From positions 4,836,001-4,900,000 of the forward strand of contig OY769938.1 in NCBI GenBank assembly GCA_963669295.1: a DNA stretch of 64,000 bases, in the 5' to 3' direction. This document shows positions 43,801 to 51,989 of the stretch, in pieces. Both the position numbers and the translations under genes were made by a program. The stretch's first letter is position 1. Each line of letters begins with the position of its first letter. The notes beneath the pieces were generated by a model. It searched no databases. It worked only from the letters and a program-made list of their open reading frames with translations, and was not told where the DNA came from. This DNA is from G963669295 sp963669295. Lineage in GTDB: Bacteria > Bacteroidota > Bacteroidia > Flavobacteriales_D > CALLUQ01.

Positions 43801-43934
43801 TGGAGCAAAAAGTACTGGCTGCATCTACTACCCTGGAGCAAGTTAACGTAAGTCATCTGGCTAAAGGCATGTATATGTTAAAGCTCTCCAATGGGAAGCA
43901 ACAAGTTGTACGACGATTAATCATATCAAGATAA
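40824..43934 (+). CDS. Large T9SS surface protein with eleven Cys-rich PKD repeats
   Basis: 1036 aa. Signal sequence (MKLLSSLLVALTMLVAQQGKS), then eleven PKD domains of about 84 residues with cores such as WNWDFGDGTTSAMQNPTHTY, and a C-terminal type A T9SS sorting domain (about 960-1036, VYPNPANHIINVQF ... LAKGMYMLKLSNG). Each PKD unit carries about six cysteines at fixed positions (C near the start, CP, C in YLVCLT, C, YCDT, NC). A block of three PKDs (253 aa, 759 bp) is duplicated almost identically. Adhesion or stalk-like function is inferred. Confidence 0.9.
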   Translation: MKLLSSLLVALTMLVAQQGKSICDTDFQYTLGGCPNVSFFDLSIAVPVPNIAWNWDFGDGTTSAMQNPTHTYTANGTYIVCLTTITADFCTDVHCDTIVINCMQQPACGAGFDSFGSVCPSYTFNDTSWATGTIINWFWDFGDGTTSTLQNPAHTYAANGSYLACLTITTSDNCTSTRCDTIVVNCIGQPTCTPFFQYTLGLCPDVLFFDGTTASGNIVSWNWNFGDGGASTMQNPQHTYTANGNYLVCLTITTDDSCSSTYCDTIPINCLQQSTCNAGFQYTLGQCPDIWFFDGSTSSQYPIVEWDWSFGDGGTSTAQNPTHTYAANGNYLVCLTITTSDSCVSSYCDTIPINCIQTPGCGAGFNTWNSVCPNYTFTDTSWATGTITNWFWDFGDGTTSTLQNPTHTYTSNGSYLACLTIYTSDSCTSTQCDTVVVNCIGQSNCSAFYQYTIGACPAITFFDLTTATGNVIAWNWDFGDGGASAMQNPTHTYTANGNYLVCLTVFTDDSCSSTYCDTLSINCIQQSTCNAGFQYTLGQCPDIWFFDGSTSSQYPIVEWDWSFGDGGTSTAQNPTHTYTANGNYLVCLTITTADSCVSSYCDTIPINCIQTPACGAGFNTWNSVCPNYTFTDTSWATGTITNWFWDFGDGTTSTLQNPTHTYTANGSYLACLTIYTSDSCTSTQCDTVVVNCIGQSNCSAFYQYTIGACPAITFFDLTTATGNVIAWNWDFGDGGASAMQNPTHTYTANGNYLVCLTVFTDDSCSSTYCDTLSINCIQQSTCNAGFQYTLGQCPDIWFFDGSTSSQYPIVEWDWSFGDGGTSTAQNPTHTYTANGNYLVCLTITTADSCVSTYCDTVPINCIGQSNCQSAFNINTAQEPSIAFTDVSTSSPYPIVEWNWSFGDGGTSTAQNPTHTYTANGSYLVCLTITTSDSCVSTSCDTVVITSLGINDWWSAQAAQVYPNPANHIINVQFAQPLAQKAELTLLDITGKVVEQKVLAASTTLEQVNVSHLAKGMYMLKLSNGKQQVVRRLIISR
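41637..43400 (+). repeat. 759-bp higher-order tandem duplication inside the PKD gene
   Basis: Equivalent positions CAGCAATC begin at 41637, 42396 and 43155, exactly 759 bases apart. The first two units are complete (three PKD domains each); the third is partial (one PKD). Near-identity at the DNA level, including silent sites over long stretches, implies recent duplication or gene conversion. Confidence 0.9.
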
Positions 43935-43969
43935 GAACGAGGCTGTTTTGGGAGGTCCGTTCAAACAGT

Positions 43970-43999
43970 GAAGGGGTGGCTTTGGCCGCCCCTTCATGC
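43970..43999 (+). terminator. Hairpin terminator of the PKD gene
   Basis: GAAGGGGTGGC (43970-43980), loop TTTG, GCCGCCCCTTC (43985-43995), with one G-T pair and only a weak T-rich tail. The motif TTGGGAGGTCCGTT precedes it at 43948-43961. Confidence 0.55.
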
Positions 44000-44003
44000 T
44001 TTA

Positions 44004-44696
44004 TTACAGTCCCATTTTTTGCATAAAGTGCTCTTTATAACTTTCGCCCACAGGAAGTTCTTCTTTCCCAATTTTAATGGAGTTCTTTCTAATGGCATCA
44101 ATCTTATCCATTGGCACTACATACGAACGATGAATACGGATAAACCCATGGTTGGTCAGCTCTTCTTCTATGGCTTTTAGGCTTTGTAGGGTTAAGGTGT
44201 TTTTTTCGGCAGTAATAATCTTGATGTAGTCTTTTAACCCTTCAATGTATAAAATATCATCAATTTTAATGCGCACAATTTGATAGTCGGATTTTACAGC
44301 AATAAAGGTTTTGGAAGGGGGTGCTGCTGGTTGAGTTTTTAGTTGATGCAATTCCAGGGCTTTATTGGCAGCTTTTACAAAACGCTCGTACGGAATGGGT
44401 TTTAACAAGTAATCCATCACATTCAAGTCAAACCCTTCAATGGCATACTGCTCGTAGGCAGTAGTGAAAATTACCATGGGCTGTTGCTGCAAGCTTTTTA
44501 AAAACTGTATGCCATTGATGTCCGGCATTTCAATATCTAGAAAAATGAGGTCGATGGATTCATTGCGAATCAATTCAATGGCTGCTACTGCACTTTCGCA
44601 TTGCGCTACTAACTGTAAGAAAGGGGTTTTCTTTACAAAGCTGCCCATCAAATCCAGTGCAAGGGGCTCATCGTCTATTACCAAACATCGTAGCAT
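44004..44696 (-). CDS. LytTR-family response regulator
   Basis: 230 aa. Receiver domain at 1-115 with acidic pocket DDE (8-10), phosphoacceptor Asp54 (IFLDIEMPD) and Lys at LLKP. The LytTR DNA-binding domain occupies about 130-230 (FIAVKSDYQIVRIKIDDILYIEG-type start, FIRIHRSYVVPMDKI). Pairs with the sensor kinase upstream, whose stop overlaps its ATG by one base (TAATG). Target genes unknown. Confidence 0.93.
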   Translation of the reverse strand: MLRCLVIDDEPLALDLMGSFVKKTPFLQLVAQCESAVAAIELIRNESIDLIFLDIEMPDINGIQFLKSLQQQPMVIFTTAYEQYAIEGFDLNVMDYLLKPIPYERFVKAANKALELHQLKTQPAAPPSKTFIAVKSDYQIVRIKIDDILYIEGLKDYIKIITAEKNTLTLQSLKAIEEELTNHGFIRIHRSYVVPMDKIDAIRKNSIKIGKEELPVGESYKEHFMQKMGL

Positions 44697-45739
44697 TATT
44701 CTTCGAGCTGTAAGGTGAGTTCCACCAAATGTATATTATTTTTTTTCGAGATGTTAAGAGAATGCTGGTTGGGGTATAACAACGCTAACCGTTTTCTAAT
44801 GTTATTAAGCCCAAAGCCAGATGCACTTTTTATTCCGCCAGTACCTGCTTCCTTGTTTTGCTGATGGCAAGTGTTCTCTACATTAAAACGCAACCGTTTT
44901 TGCGTTACATCTAAGCGAATGTTAATGGTAGAAGCATTGGTATAGCTTATGCCGTGTTTAAAAGCATTCTCTACAAAAGGAATAAGCAGCATAGGTTCAA
45001 TGCTACAGTGCGAAACATTTTCAGCTACTTCAAAATTAATCGATACGTTTTTAGAGATGCGTAATTTTTGCAGTTCAATGTAGTCGTTCAGGTAATCCAC
45101 TTCTTTCGATAATGCTACTTTATTTTTATTGGTATCGTAAATCATATAACGCATCAATTGCGATAGCTTTAAAATGGCATCTTCGGTTTTATCGGATTTT
45201 TGATGGGCGAGCGAGTAAATGCTATTTAGCGTATTAAACAAAAAGTGGGGGTTAACCTGCGATTTGAGTAAATCCAATTCGGCCTGTTGTTTTAATCGTT
45301 CATTTTTAAACCACAATAAGGTGAATTTATAGGCGATGCTTAGCCCAACAAAGAAGAAAATGTCTAGAATAGAATCTCTGATGGGTTCGTAAAAAAACCA
45401 TTGCTCCATGGTCATTAAATGAGAGATATGCACATGGTAGATGTAATCTATCAGTACAATAAGCCCCCACAATGGAACGAGCGATGATACCAGGGCGAGG
45501 GCATAAGCTCGAATGTTTCTTGTAATCAGGTATTTTGGAATAAGAAAATAGGCGTTCCAATAAAACAAAGGAATTAATGGAATGAAGAAAAAAGCCCGGT
45601 GCCAGAAGTAATTCGGGTTTTCGTTTAGCATAGTAGCAAAACCCTCGTCGAAAAAATCGGGAGCATAAATTAGCAGCACCCACCCGGTAAGGTGAAGCAG
45701 AATTCGCACAGCAATGGTATTGAAAATAGAGCTACTCAT
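44696..45739 (-). CDS. LytS/YehU-type sensor histidine kinase
   Basis: 347 aa. Four or so transmembrane helices in the first 145 residues, with no separate sensor domain. A cytoplasmic His_kinase domain follows, with phosphoacceptor motif QVNPHFLFNTLN (His165) and a HATPase region (PFVENAFKHG; SGFGLNNIRKRLALLY). Cotranslated with the LytTR regulator. The signal sensed is unknown; a membrane-state or small ligand is usual for the family. Confidence 0.93.
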   Translation of the reverse strand: MSSSIFNTIAVRILLHLTGWVLLIYAPDFFDEGFATMLNENPNYFWHRAFFFIPLIPLFYWNAYFLIPKYLITRNIRAYALALVSSLVPLWGLIVLIDYIYHVHISHLMTMEQWFFYEPIRDSILDIFFFVGLSIAYKFTLLWFKNERLKQQAELDLLKSQVNPHFLFNTLNSIYSLAHQKSDKTEDAILKLSQLMRYMIYDTNKNKVALSKEVDYLNDYIELQKLRISKNVSINFEVAENVSHCSIEPMLLIPFVENAFKHGISYTNASTINIRLDVTQKRLRFNVENTCHQQNKEAGTGGIKSASGFGLNNIRKRLALLYPNQHSLNISKKNNIHLVELTLQLEE

Positions 45740-45861
45740 GGTACTCCTTTAAAAGTAGGTAATATTGCTTAAGTAGTATGAAGTTATCTATCAACCAGGA
45801 AATTTTCGGGATGTACCTCAAAAATTTATCGAAGTAAATTCCTATTTTGATGGCTTAACTT

Positions 45862-48066
45862 ATGGCAAAACTCAAAAAGACATTGTCTAAATACAGCCTC
45901 ACCATGGTGGTGATTGGCTCTTGCCTGGGTTCAGGAATTTTTCTTACGCCATCCTCCATTACTGCTCAATTACAGTCGCCGGCATTAATTTTATTGGTGT
46001 GGGGTATAGGGGGCATAATAGCCATTTCAGGGGCATTAACCTATGGCGAGTTGGGTGCTATGTTTCCCAGGGCTGGAGGCATTTATGTTTTTTTGAAAGA
46101 GGCATATGGCAACCTTACCGCATTTTTATATGGCTGGGCCACATTAATGGTGGTTACCACTGGAGCCATTGCGGCACTGGCACTGGCTTTTGCCAATTAT
46201 GTGAGTTTTGTAATTCCATTAAGCGATATAGGAATAAAAGCCCTGGCCATAGGGGCTATAGTGGTTATTACCATCATTAATATTTTAGGGGTAAAGTGGG
46301 CTGATTTGTTTACCAACCTCTTTACAGGAGCCAAATTAATAGGCATTTTGGTGGTGGTAGGAATTGGACTGTTTTTTGGCGCATCCAACACCAATAGCTA
46401 TACGTTCGAAACAGCGGCCATGCCCGATAACCTGGTCACTACCATCGGTTTGGCGTTTATTGGAGTACTGTTTTCTTACGGTGGGTTTCATCATGCTTCT
46501 TACCTGGCTGCTGAATCGAAAGATGCCAAACGATCCATCCCCTTTGCCATGGTGGTGGGCACCATTGTGGTTACGGTGGCCTACTTGCTCACCAACCTTG
46601 CTTACTTGTACCTTATGCCGGCAGCTGCAATTGCAACTACCGATAGCCTGGCAGCCGATGCGGTGGGCACTGTATTTGCCTGGGGGGGAGTATTTGTAGC
46701 AATACTAATAGCCATTTCTACTTTCGGCACAGCAGGTATTTACACCCTTTCTGCTCCGCGCATTTATTTCGCCATGGCCAACGATGGGCTGTTCTTTAAA
46801 TCGGTAGCCAGGGTACATTCGAAATATAAAACCCCCACCAATGCCATTATTTTCCAATCGGCCTGGGCCATTGTATTGTTATTGTTTTGGGGCACCTTTC
46901 ACGATTTGGTGACCTACATTGTGTTTGTCGATTGGATTTTTCTCATGCTGGCAGCCGCAAGCATCTTTATTTTTCGCTTTAAGCGCAACAACGAAGAGCG
47001 ATCGTATAAAACACTGGGCTACCCGGTAACCCCTGCTGTATTTGTATTAATTGCCTTGTTTATTGTTGGCAACACCTTAATCAGTAGTCCAACACACGCA
47101 TGGATTGGCCTCGGTTTTTTAGCGTGGGGGGTATTGTTTTATTATTATTTCAAAACCACCAGTAAACGCTGGAAGAAACGAATTTTACGCACCAACATTT
47201 TCATTGTATTGGCAATGGTAATGGCCTATACAGGCATTAACCATGTGTTGCCTTATGCCATATTACAGCCCCACCGCCAAACCTCCAATGTAATGCCCGA
47301 CGATTACGGGGTATCTTTTAACTATGCCGACGTATGGACCACCGATAGTATTATGCTGAAAGGATACTACATTCATTCTACATTAGATACCAGCTATGGT
47401 ACCATTATTTTATTGCATGGCATTGGGGCAGGAAAAGAACACATGCTATCACTGGCCGCTGATTTAGCACAGCGGGGCATCAATACTGTAGTGTACGATG
47501 CCCGGGCACATGGCATTAGCGGTGGGCAATATTGCACCTATGGCTATAAAGAAAAGCAAGATGTTTCGAACATTATTGATCATATACAGCAGCATTACCC
47601 CAGTCAGCACATTGGTGTTTGGGGGCAATCGTATGGCGGAGCGGTAGCACTGCAAACTCTGGCCATCGATCAGCGACTTGATTTGGGTATTATTGAAAGC
47701 ACATTTTCCGATTTTAGAACCATTGTATTTGATTACAAAAAGCGCATTTCAGGCATAGGCATTCACTGGTTGGCTGATGCGGTGGTAAACAGGGCAGGGG
47801 AGATCGCTGAGTTTGAGCCCGATTCGGTAAAACCGGGAGAAAGTGCCAAACAAATTTATCAACCCACACTTATTGCTCATGGCGATGCCGATGTTCATAT
47901 CTCCGTAAACTATGGCATTGCTAACTACAATAATTTGCCTGCCAGTAATAAAGAACTGGTTATTGTAGAAGGAGGAAACCATTACAACATGCACCAGCAA
48001 GGGGGAGAAGAGTACAGGCAAAAGCTCTTGAAATTCATTGATCAATACTGGAGTATTTCGCGATAG
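45862..48066 (+). CDS. APC-family amino acid permease fused to an alpha/beta hydrolase
   Basis: 734 aa. Residues 1-440 are a full 12-helix APC permease with TM1 motif VIGSCLGSGIFLTPSSI, GALTYGELGAMFPRAGG, and FSYGGFHHASYLAAESKD in TM6. A further helix (IFIVLAMVMAYTGINHVL, about 453-470) leads to a complete alpha/beta hydrolase domain (about 500-734). This has HGIGAGKEHM, the nucleophile GQSYGG (Ser590), an acid in HGDAD (about 675-677) and His707 in GGNHYNM. Both halves look intact, so this is a genuine fusion. A surface- or periplasm-facing hydrolase may free an amino acid for uptake; this is inference. Confidence 0.85.
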   Translation: MAKLKKTLSKYSLTMVVIGSCLGSGIFLTPSSITAQLQSPALILLVWGIGGIIAISGALTYGELGAMFPRAGGIYVFLKEAYGNLTAFLYGWATLMVVTTGAIAALALAFANYVSFVIPLSDIGIKALAIGAIVVITIINILGVKWADLFTNLFTGAKLIGILVVVGIGLFFGASNTNSYTFETAAMPDNLVTTIGLAFIGVLFSYGGFHHASYLAAESKDAKRSIPFAMVVGTIVVTVAYLLTNLAYLYLMPAAAIATTDSLAADAVGTVFAWGGVFVAILIAISTFGTAGIYTLSAPRIYFAMANDGLFFKSVARVHSKYKTPTNAIIFQSAWAIVLLLFWGTFHDLVTYIVFVDWIFLMLAAASIFIFRFKRNNEERSYKTLGYPVTPAVFVLIALFIVGNTLISSPTHAWIGLGFLAWGVLFYYYFKTTSKRWKKRILRTNIFIVLAMVMAYTGINHVLPYAILQPHRQTSNVMPDDYGVSFNYADVWTTDSIMLKGYYIHSTLDTSYGTIILLHGIGAGKEHMLSLAADLAQRGINTVVYDARAHGISGGQYCTYGYKEKQDVSNIIDHIQQHYPSQHIGVWGQSYGGAVALQTLAIDQRLDLGIIESTFSDFRTIVFDYKKRISGIGIHWLADAVVNRAGEIAEFEPDSVKPGESAKQIYQPTLIAHGDADVHISVNYGIANYNNLPASNKELVIVEGGNHYNMHQQGGEEYRQKLLKFIDQYWSISR

Positions 48067-48157
48067 CTCGATACAAAATCTAAGTAAAATTACTGATGTT
48101 TTTAAGCCTCAAAAAGGATAGCTTTAATGCTGTGTATCTCAATGAGCTCTATTTTTC

Positions 48158-49726
48158 GTGAAAACACCTGCTACATCTACCAACGAAACGCCAGGAAAGG
48201 CTGCTGCAAATGAAGTGGGTCAAACCAATGCTGTGGGATGGGAAGCACCAGCAATGGGGCTGGGAATTACTTCGGGAAATATTGCAGCAGCGCAGGCAAA
48301 AAAGCGTGGAGGAGTATTAAATACTCCTAACATTTCAAGCAGTGGAGCCCGCAGTAGCCTACCACAAATTCATGCACCACAATACAAACCAACGTTGCAA
48401 GCAAAAAAGCAGCAGCCAATTCAGCGGTATATTGAATTCGACGATGCCTTTAGCGATTATAGTGAGAACGGCATGCCACCTCTAGGTCATTTCCCTATTC
48501 ATGGTGGAAACTTCGAGGTTTTTAACACCGGGTTATGGAGTGCTGTAGATGCTCAATACCGGCAACGGGTTATGGAGCTCTACAGCCTTCCTCCACAACC
48601 CATGGATGAAGTTGATCCCGAGGAATTGAAAGTGGCAGACAAGCCGAAGAAGCAAAGCAAAAGAGTGCAAGAACGGATGAAGCTCTACTATATTTTCCTC
48701 ACAAAGTTAGACCCTAATAAGGCGTACAAATCGAAAGAGCTCGATGTGCTTACGCAAATGCAGTTTCCTGATTGGTCTAAGAGTATAAGAACTGCAGCCC
48801 GGGATTTAGCCAGGGAGGAAGGAAAATTGTTTCCTCCAAGATCAACAAAATCGAGAGGGTTATACAGCACTAGCAGCGAAACAGATGTATTGCCAGAGCG
48901 TAGAGATGAAGATCTTCTTGCAGCAAAGGTAGAATTTGATGCTGTTTTACGCGCTGCTATGGTAATGGCAGGAATAGGAAGTGACTTAACCCCTACCACA
49001 GTAAAAAACACCTTTAATTTCTACATCAAATCTTCGTTAGACAAACCTGGTTTTGAAGAAGTGAAGGACGAATTGATTGTACTGCTGTTGAACGACGAAT
49101 TTGTAGAAGTGTTTAAGCACTTTTATGTACGGCAAGGGGCAGAACATGAGCAAGTATTAACAAGCTTAACGCCTTATCTTGTATTGGGCGATTTACTGGA
49201 ACCCCGACGTTTACCAGGGGCGGGCAAGGGCAAGTTGTACACCTTCTTAGACCTACAACACGATACCAATGTGCCCACCGATTGGATCATAATGCGAACT
49301 ACCGAGCGGAAAAATGCACGTAATGGCGATAATAAGGTAGTACAAAATCATCACCCTACCAGTAAGGCCAACATTTGGTGGGTAGACAAAGAAGGGAAAC
49401 CTCATTCCAGTCCTGGAGCCGGTGGCGGATCGTCTGGCCGTTATCACCTTGATGGGTTAAAAGGAGTAACGGAAAAGGATGAAGATAACATGCAGGAGTT
49501 GGTAGAAGGCCTGATTGCAATTAATCAACAATACCTTGCAGAAAAGGGAGATATTTTAGCCCATGGTGATGAACGGGCAGAGCAATACCTTAAAGCTGAA
49601 CAGATTTATAATTTCAGTGATGCCGGCCAGCGTAACGCCATTGCTACTATTGTAGCCGATCGAAAAGCAAAAGTATTGCATAAATTGGGACAGGCACGAC
49701 AAAATGTAATTGCCGCAAAAAAATAA
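48158..49726 (+). CDS. Unrecognised effector-like protein with disordered leader
   Basis: 522 aa from a GTG start (no in-frame ATG nearby). Residues 1-90 are low-complexity Ala/Gly/Thr/Gln, ending PTLQAKKQQPIQRY. Leaders with LQ-x-K...PIQR occur in Bacteroidota proteins associated with contractile injection systems or polymorphic toxins (DUF4157 context), but no such machinery is in this window. The middle is charged and helical (KRVQERMKLYYIFLTKL). The C-terminal third includes VQNHHPTSKANIWWVDKEG and a GAGGGSSGRYH loop, then helices. No catalytic motif assigned. The stop is 7 bases before the next gene's GTG. Confidence 0.5.
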   Translation: MKTPATSTNETPGKAAANEVGQTNAVGWEAPAMGLGITSGNIAAAQAKKRGGVLNTPNISSSGARSSLPQIHAPQYKPTLQAKKQQPIQRYIEFDDAFSDYSENGMPPLGHFPIHGGNFEVFNTGLWSAVDAQYRQRVMELYSLPPQPMDEVDPEELKVADKPKKQSKRVQERMKLYYIFLTKLDPNKAYKSKELDVLTQMQFPDWSKSIRTAARDLAREEGKLFPPRSTKSRGLYSTSSETDVLPERRDEDLLAAKVEFDAVLRAAMVMAGIGSDLTPTTVKNTFNFYIKSSLDKPGFEEVKDELIVLLLNDEFVEVFKHFYVRQGAEHEQVLTSLTPYLVLGDLLEPRRLPGAGKGKLYTFLDLQHDTNVPTDWIIMRTTERKNARNGDNKVVQNHHPTSKANIWWVDKEGKPHSSPGAGGGSSGRYHLDGLKGVTEKDEDNMQELVEGLIAINQQYLAEKGDILAHGDERAEQYLKAEQIYNFSDAGQRNAIATIVADRKAKVLHKLGQARQNVIAAKK

Positions 49727-49733
49727 ACAATCA

Positions 49734-51299
49734 GTGAGCGAAAAAGAACATACTATAGAGGAGCAGGTACGACTTTCTAAATCATTGCTATGGAATTTGC
49801 AGCAAACCTATTTCGAAGAAGAGGGTATTGCTGCATGGAGCAAATCGAAAGTGCCTCATTTTATTACTTCCAACCCTTTTGTTGCCAACGCCTATGCACA
49901 GGTGGTACTGGGGTATTGTTTTGACCTTATAAGCAATGGAGTGGAGCTTAACACTCCTGTTAACATTATTGAACTGGGTGGCGGCTCTGGTAGGTTTGCC
50001 TATCATTTCATTAAGCGCCTGCAAGAATTAATGGAGGCGGCAGCATTAAACATCCCATTTCGATATGTGTATACCGACCTTTCAAAAAAGAATGTAAACT
50101 TTATCAAATCGCACCCTTACCTGGAAGAATTTTTTGAAGCAGGTAAATTAGATGTTGCACAGTTTGATGCTGTGAACGATAATGCATTCCACCTGGAGTA
50201 TTCGGGTGAGGTGATTGATGCTAATGAAAAACAATTGCCAACAGTAGTGTTGGCCAATTATTTCTTCGATGGCATTCCGCAAGACTTGTTTTACTTTAAA
50301 AAGGGCAAAATACTGGAAGGGTTAATTACCCTTAAATCGAAAGAGAAATTAATGCCTCCTATTAATGCAGAAGCATTGCCAGCAATCGATCGTGAGTTTC
50401 ATTACCGGGAGATTGAGGGGGGCTATTACGACGATCTTATTTTAGAAGAAGTGCTTAAGCAATATGCTCAAGTGATTGAAGACGGGTGTTCGTTGTTTCC
50501 ACACGAAGGAATTCGTTGCATCAACAGACTCAAAGAAATGGTTGGAGAACAATTGCTCATCATTACTTGCGATAAAGGGTACAACCAATTGAGTGATGTG
50601 AAGCAGGCGGGAGAACCTTCTATTGTAACACATGGCAGCTTTTCGTTGATGGTGAATTACCATGCCATCACGCAACACGTCATCAACAGCAATGGGATAC
50701 CGCTTCAAACCCACCACGGATCATCTAACTTAGCAGTAAATGCCTACGTGTACGGAATTAACACATGTCCCCATACACGTCTTGCCTTCAAAAATGCGGT
50801 AGATAATTATGGCCCCGACGATTTTTACATCGTTCGAAAAGCATTGATGCGCAACGATCAAATTTCGGGCAATGAACTACTGGCTTATCTAAAAATGAGC
50901 TGTTGGGATGCCGACTTTTTAATGCATTGCTTTTCTGCAGCCATGGAAATAACACAAGGTGTTTCGATACGAGAAAGCCTGGAATTAAACTACGCCTTTT
51001 GCAAAATATGGGATTACTACCTGCCCATAGGCGAAGAAAAGGACCTCGATTTTCATTTGGGCATGCTGTATTACACCATGAATTATTACGAGGAAGCCAT
51101 TTTGCATTTTAACTTCTCGTTGCAATGGCATGGCCCTACCGATAGTACAATGTACAATAGGGGAGCCAGTCATTTTTGTTTGGGCAACGATGAGAAGGCG
51201 TTAGAAGACATTAACGAAGCATTGCGCATTAACCCACAATATGGCCCGGCAATAGAGTTGCTAAAGAGCATAGAAAGGGGAGAAAGAGCATTACCCTAA
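49734..51299 (+). CDS. MidA/NDUFAF7-like SAM-dependent methyltransferase with C-terminal TPRs
   Basis: 521 aa. Class I methyltransferase motif VNIIELGGGSGRFAYHFI (about 76-93), then YVYTDLSKKN (motif II region) and VVLANYFFDGIPQDLFYF, matching the NE/D-xLP-type segment of the MidA/NDUFAF7 (PF02636) family. The C-terminal 90 residues hold two TPRs (LGMLYYTMNYYEEAILHFNF, RGASHFCLGNDEKALEDINE). A GTG at 49734 just after the upstream stop is preferred; a TTG at 49710 would overlap by 17 bases. Probably an operon with the effector-like gene, so a protein-arginine methylation partnership is possible but unproven. Confidence 0.7.
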   Translation: MSEKEHTIEEQVRLSKSLLWNLQQTYFEEEGIAAWSKSKVPHFITSNPFVANAYAQVVLGYCFDLISNGVELNTPVNIIELGGGSGRFAYHFIKRLQELMEAAALNIPFRYVYTDLSKKNVNFIKSHPYLEEFFEAGKLDVAQFDAVNDNAFHLEYSGEVIDANEKQLPTVVLANYFFDGIPQDLFYFKKGKILEGLITLKSKEKLMPPINAEALPAIDREFHYREIEGGYYDDLILEEVLKQYAQVIEDGCSLFPHEGIRCINRLKEMVGEQLLIITCDKGYNQLSDVKQAGEPSIVTHGSFSLMVNYHAITQHVINSNGIPLQTHHGSSNLAVNAYVYGINTCPHTRLAFKNAVDNYGPDDFYIVRKALMRNDQISGNELLAYLKMSCWDADFLMHCFSAAMEITQGVSIRESLELNYAFCKIWDYYLPIGEEKDLDFHLGMLYYTMNYYEEAILHFNFSLQWHGPTDSTMYNRGASHFCLGNDEKALEDINEALRINPQYGPAIELLKSIERGERALP

Positions 51300-51989
51300 C
51301 AGGAAAATACAGGGGCGTTTATGAAGGTTTACCGTTGTTTTTTTCCACTGTTGTATGGTTTGCGTTTTGATGTATTCCGACGGTAAAGTAATATCGGCAG
51401 CAATGCAAAGGCGGGTAGTAGGGGCACAGGTTTGTAACAAATCTTCTAACACATGGTTGTTGCGAAAAGGCGTATCCATGAAAAGCTGGGTTTGCCTTCC
51501 AGCAGCTTTTTCCATTTCACGTAGTTTTCGAATACGTTCTTTTCGGTCTTTGGGCAAATACCCATGAAAGGCAAATTGTTGCCCATTCATTCCTGAAGCC
51601 ATCAGTGCCAATAGGATAGAGGAGGGGCCAACCAATGGAACCACAGCAATGTTTTTTTCGTGTGCCAACCGCACAATTTCGCTGCCAGGGTCGGCTACTC
51701 CCGGGCAGCCGGCCTCAGAAATAACGCCCATGTTTTCGCCATTAAGGGCAGGCTTAAGGTAGGTGGGCAAATCTTCAGGGGCAGTATGTTTATTGAGTGG
51801 ATATAGCGTAAGTGTATCAATGGGTTGTGGAATATCGAGCTTGCGCAGGTAACGCCTGGCATGCTTCTCGTTTTCTACAATGTAATGGTGAATGTTCTTA
51901 ATAACGTCGGCTACGGGGGCTGCAACCACTTGTAAAGGGTTGGTATCGCCCAGGGTAGTTGGAATCAAGTATATTTTACCCTTGCTCAT
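51291..51989 (-). CDS. RsmI-like tetrapyrrole-methylase-family SAM methyltransferase
   Basis: 232 aa, TP-methylase fold. It starts KGKIYLIPTTLGDTNP and contains GVISEAGCPGVADPGSEIV (about 88-106) and VVPLVGPSSILLALMASG (about 115-132), the SAM-binding pattern of RsmI (16S rRNA C1402 2'-O-methyltransferase). The RsmI C-terminal part is shortened, as in the Bacteroidota paralogue usually annotated simply as SAM-dependent methyltransferase. It follows the phosphatase and dnaA genes, and its 3' end overlaps the convergent methyltransferase gene by 9 bases. Confidence 0.8.
   Translation of the reverse strand: MSKGKIYLIPTTLGDTNPLQVVAAPVADVIKNIHHYIVENEKHARRYLRKLDIPQPIDTLTLYPLNKHTAPEDLPTYLKPALNGENMGVISEAGCPGVADPGSEIVRLAHEKNIAVVPLVGPSSILLALMASGMNGQQFAFHGYLPKDRKERIRKLREMEKAAGRQTQLFMDTPFRNNHVLEDLLQTCAPTTRLCIAADITLPSEYIKTQTIQQWKKTTVNLHKRPCIFLLG

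Noticed and set aside
45862..48066. Permease-hydrolase fusion as a frameshift artefact
   Set aside because: The frame is continuous, the linker contains a sensible extra helix, and both domains are complete, so a merged pair of genes by error is less likely, although a lost stop codon cannot be excluded.
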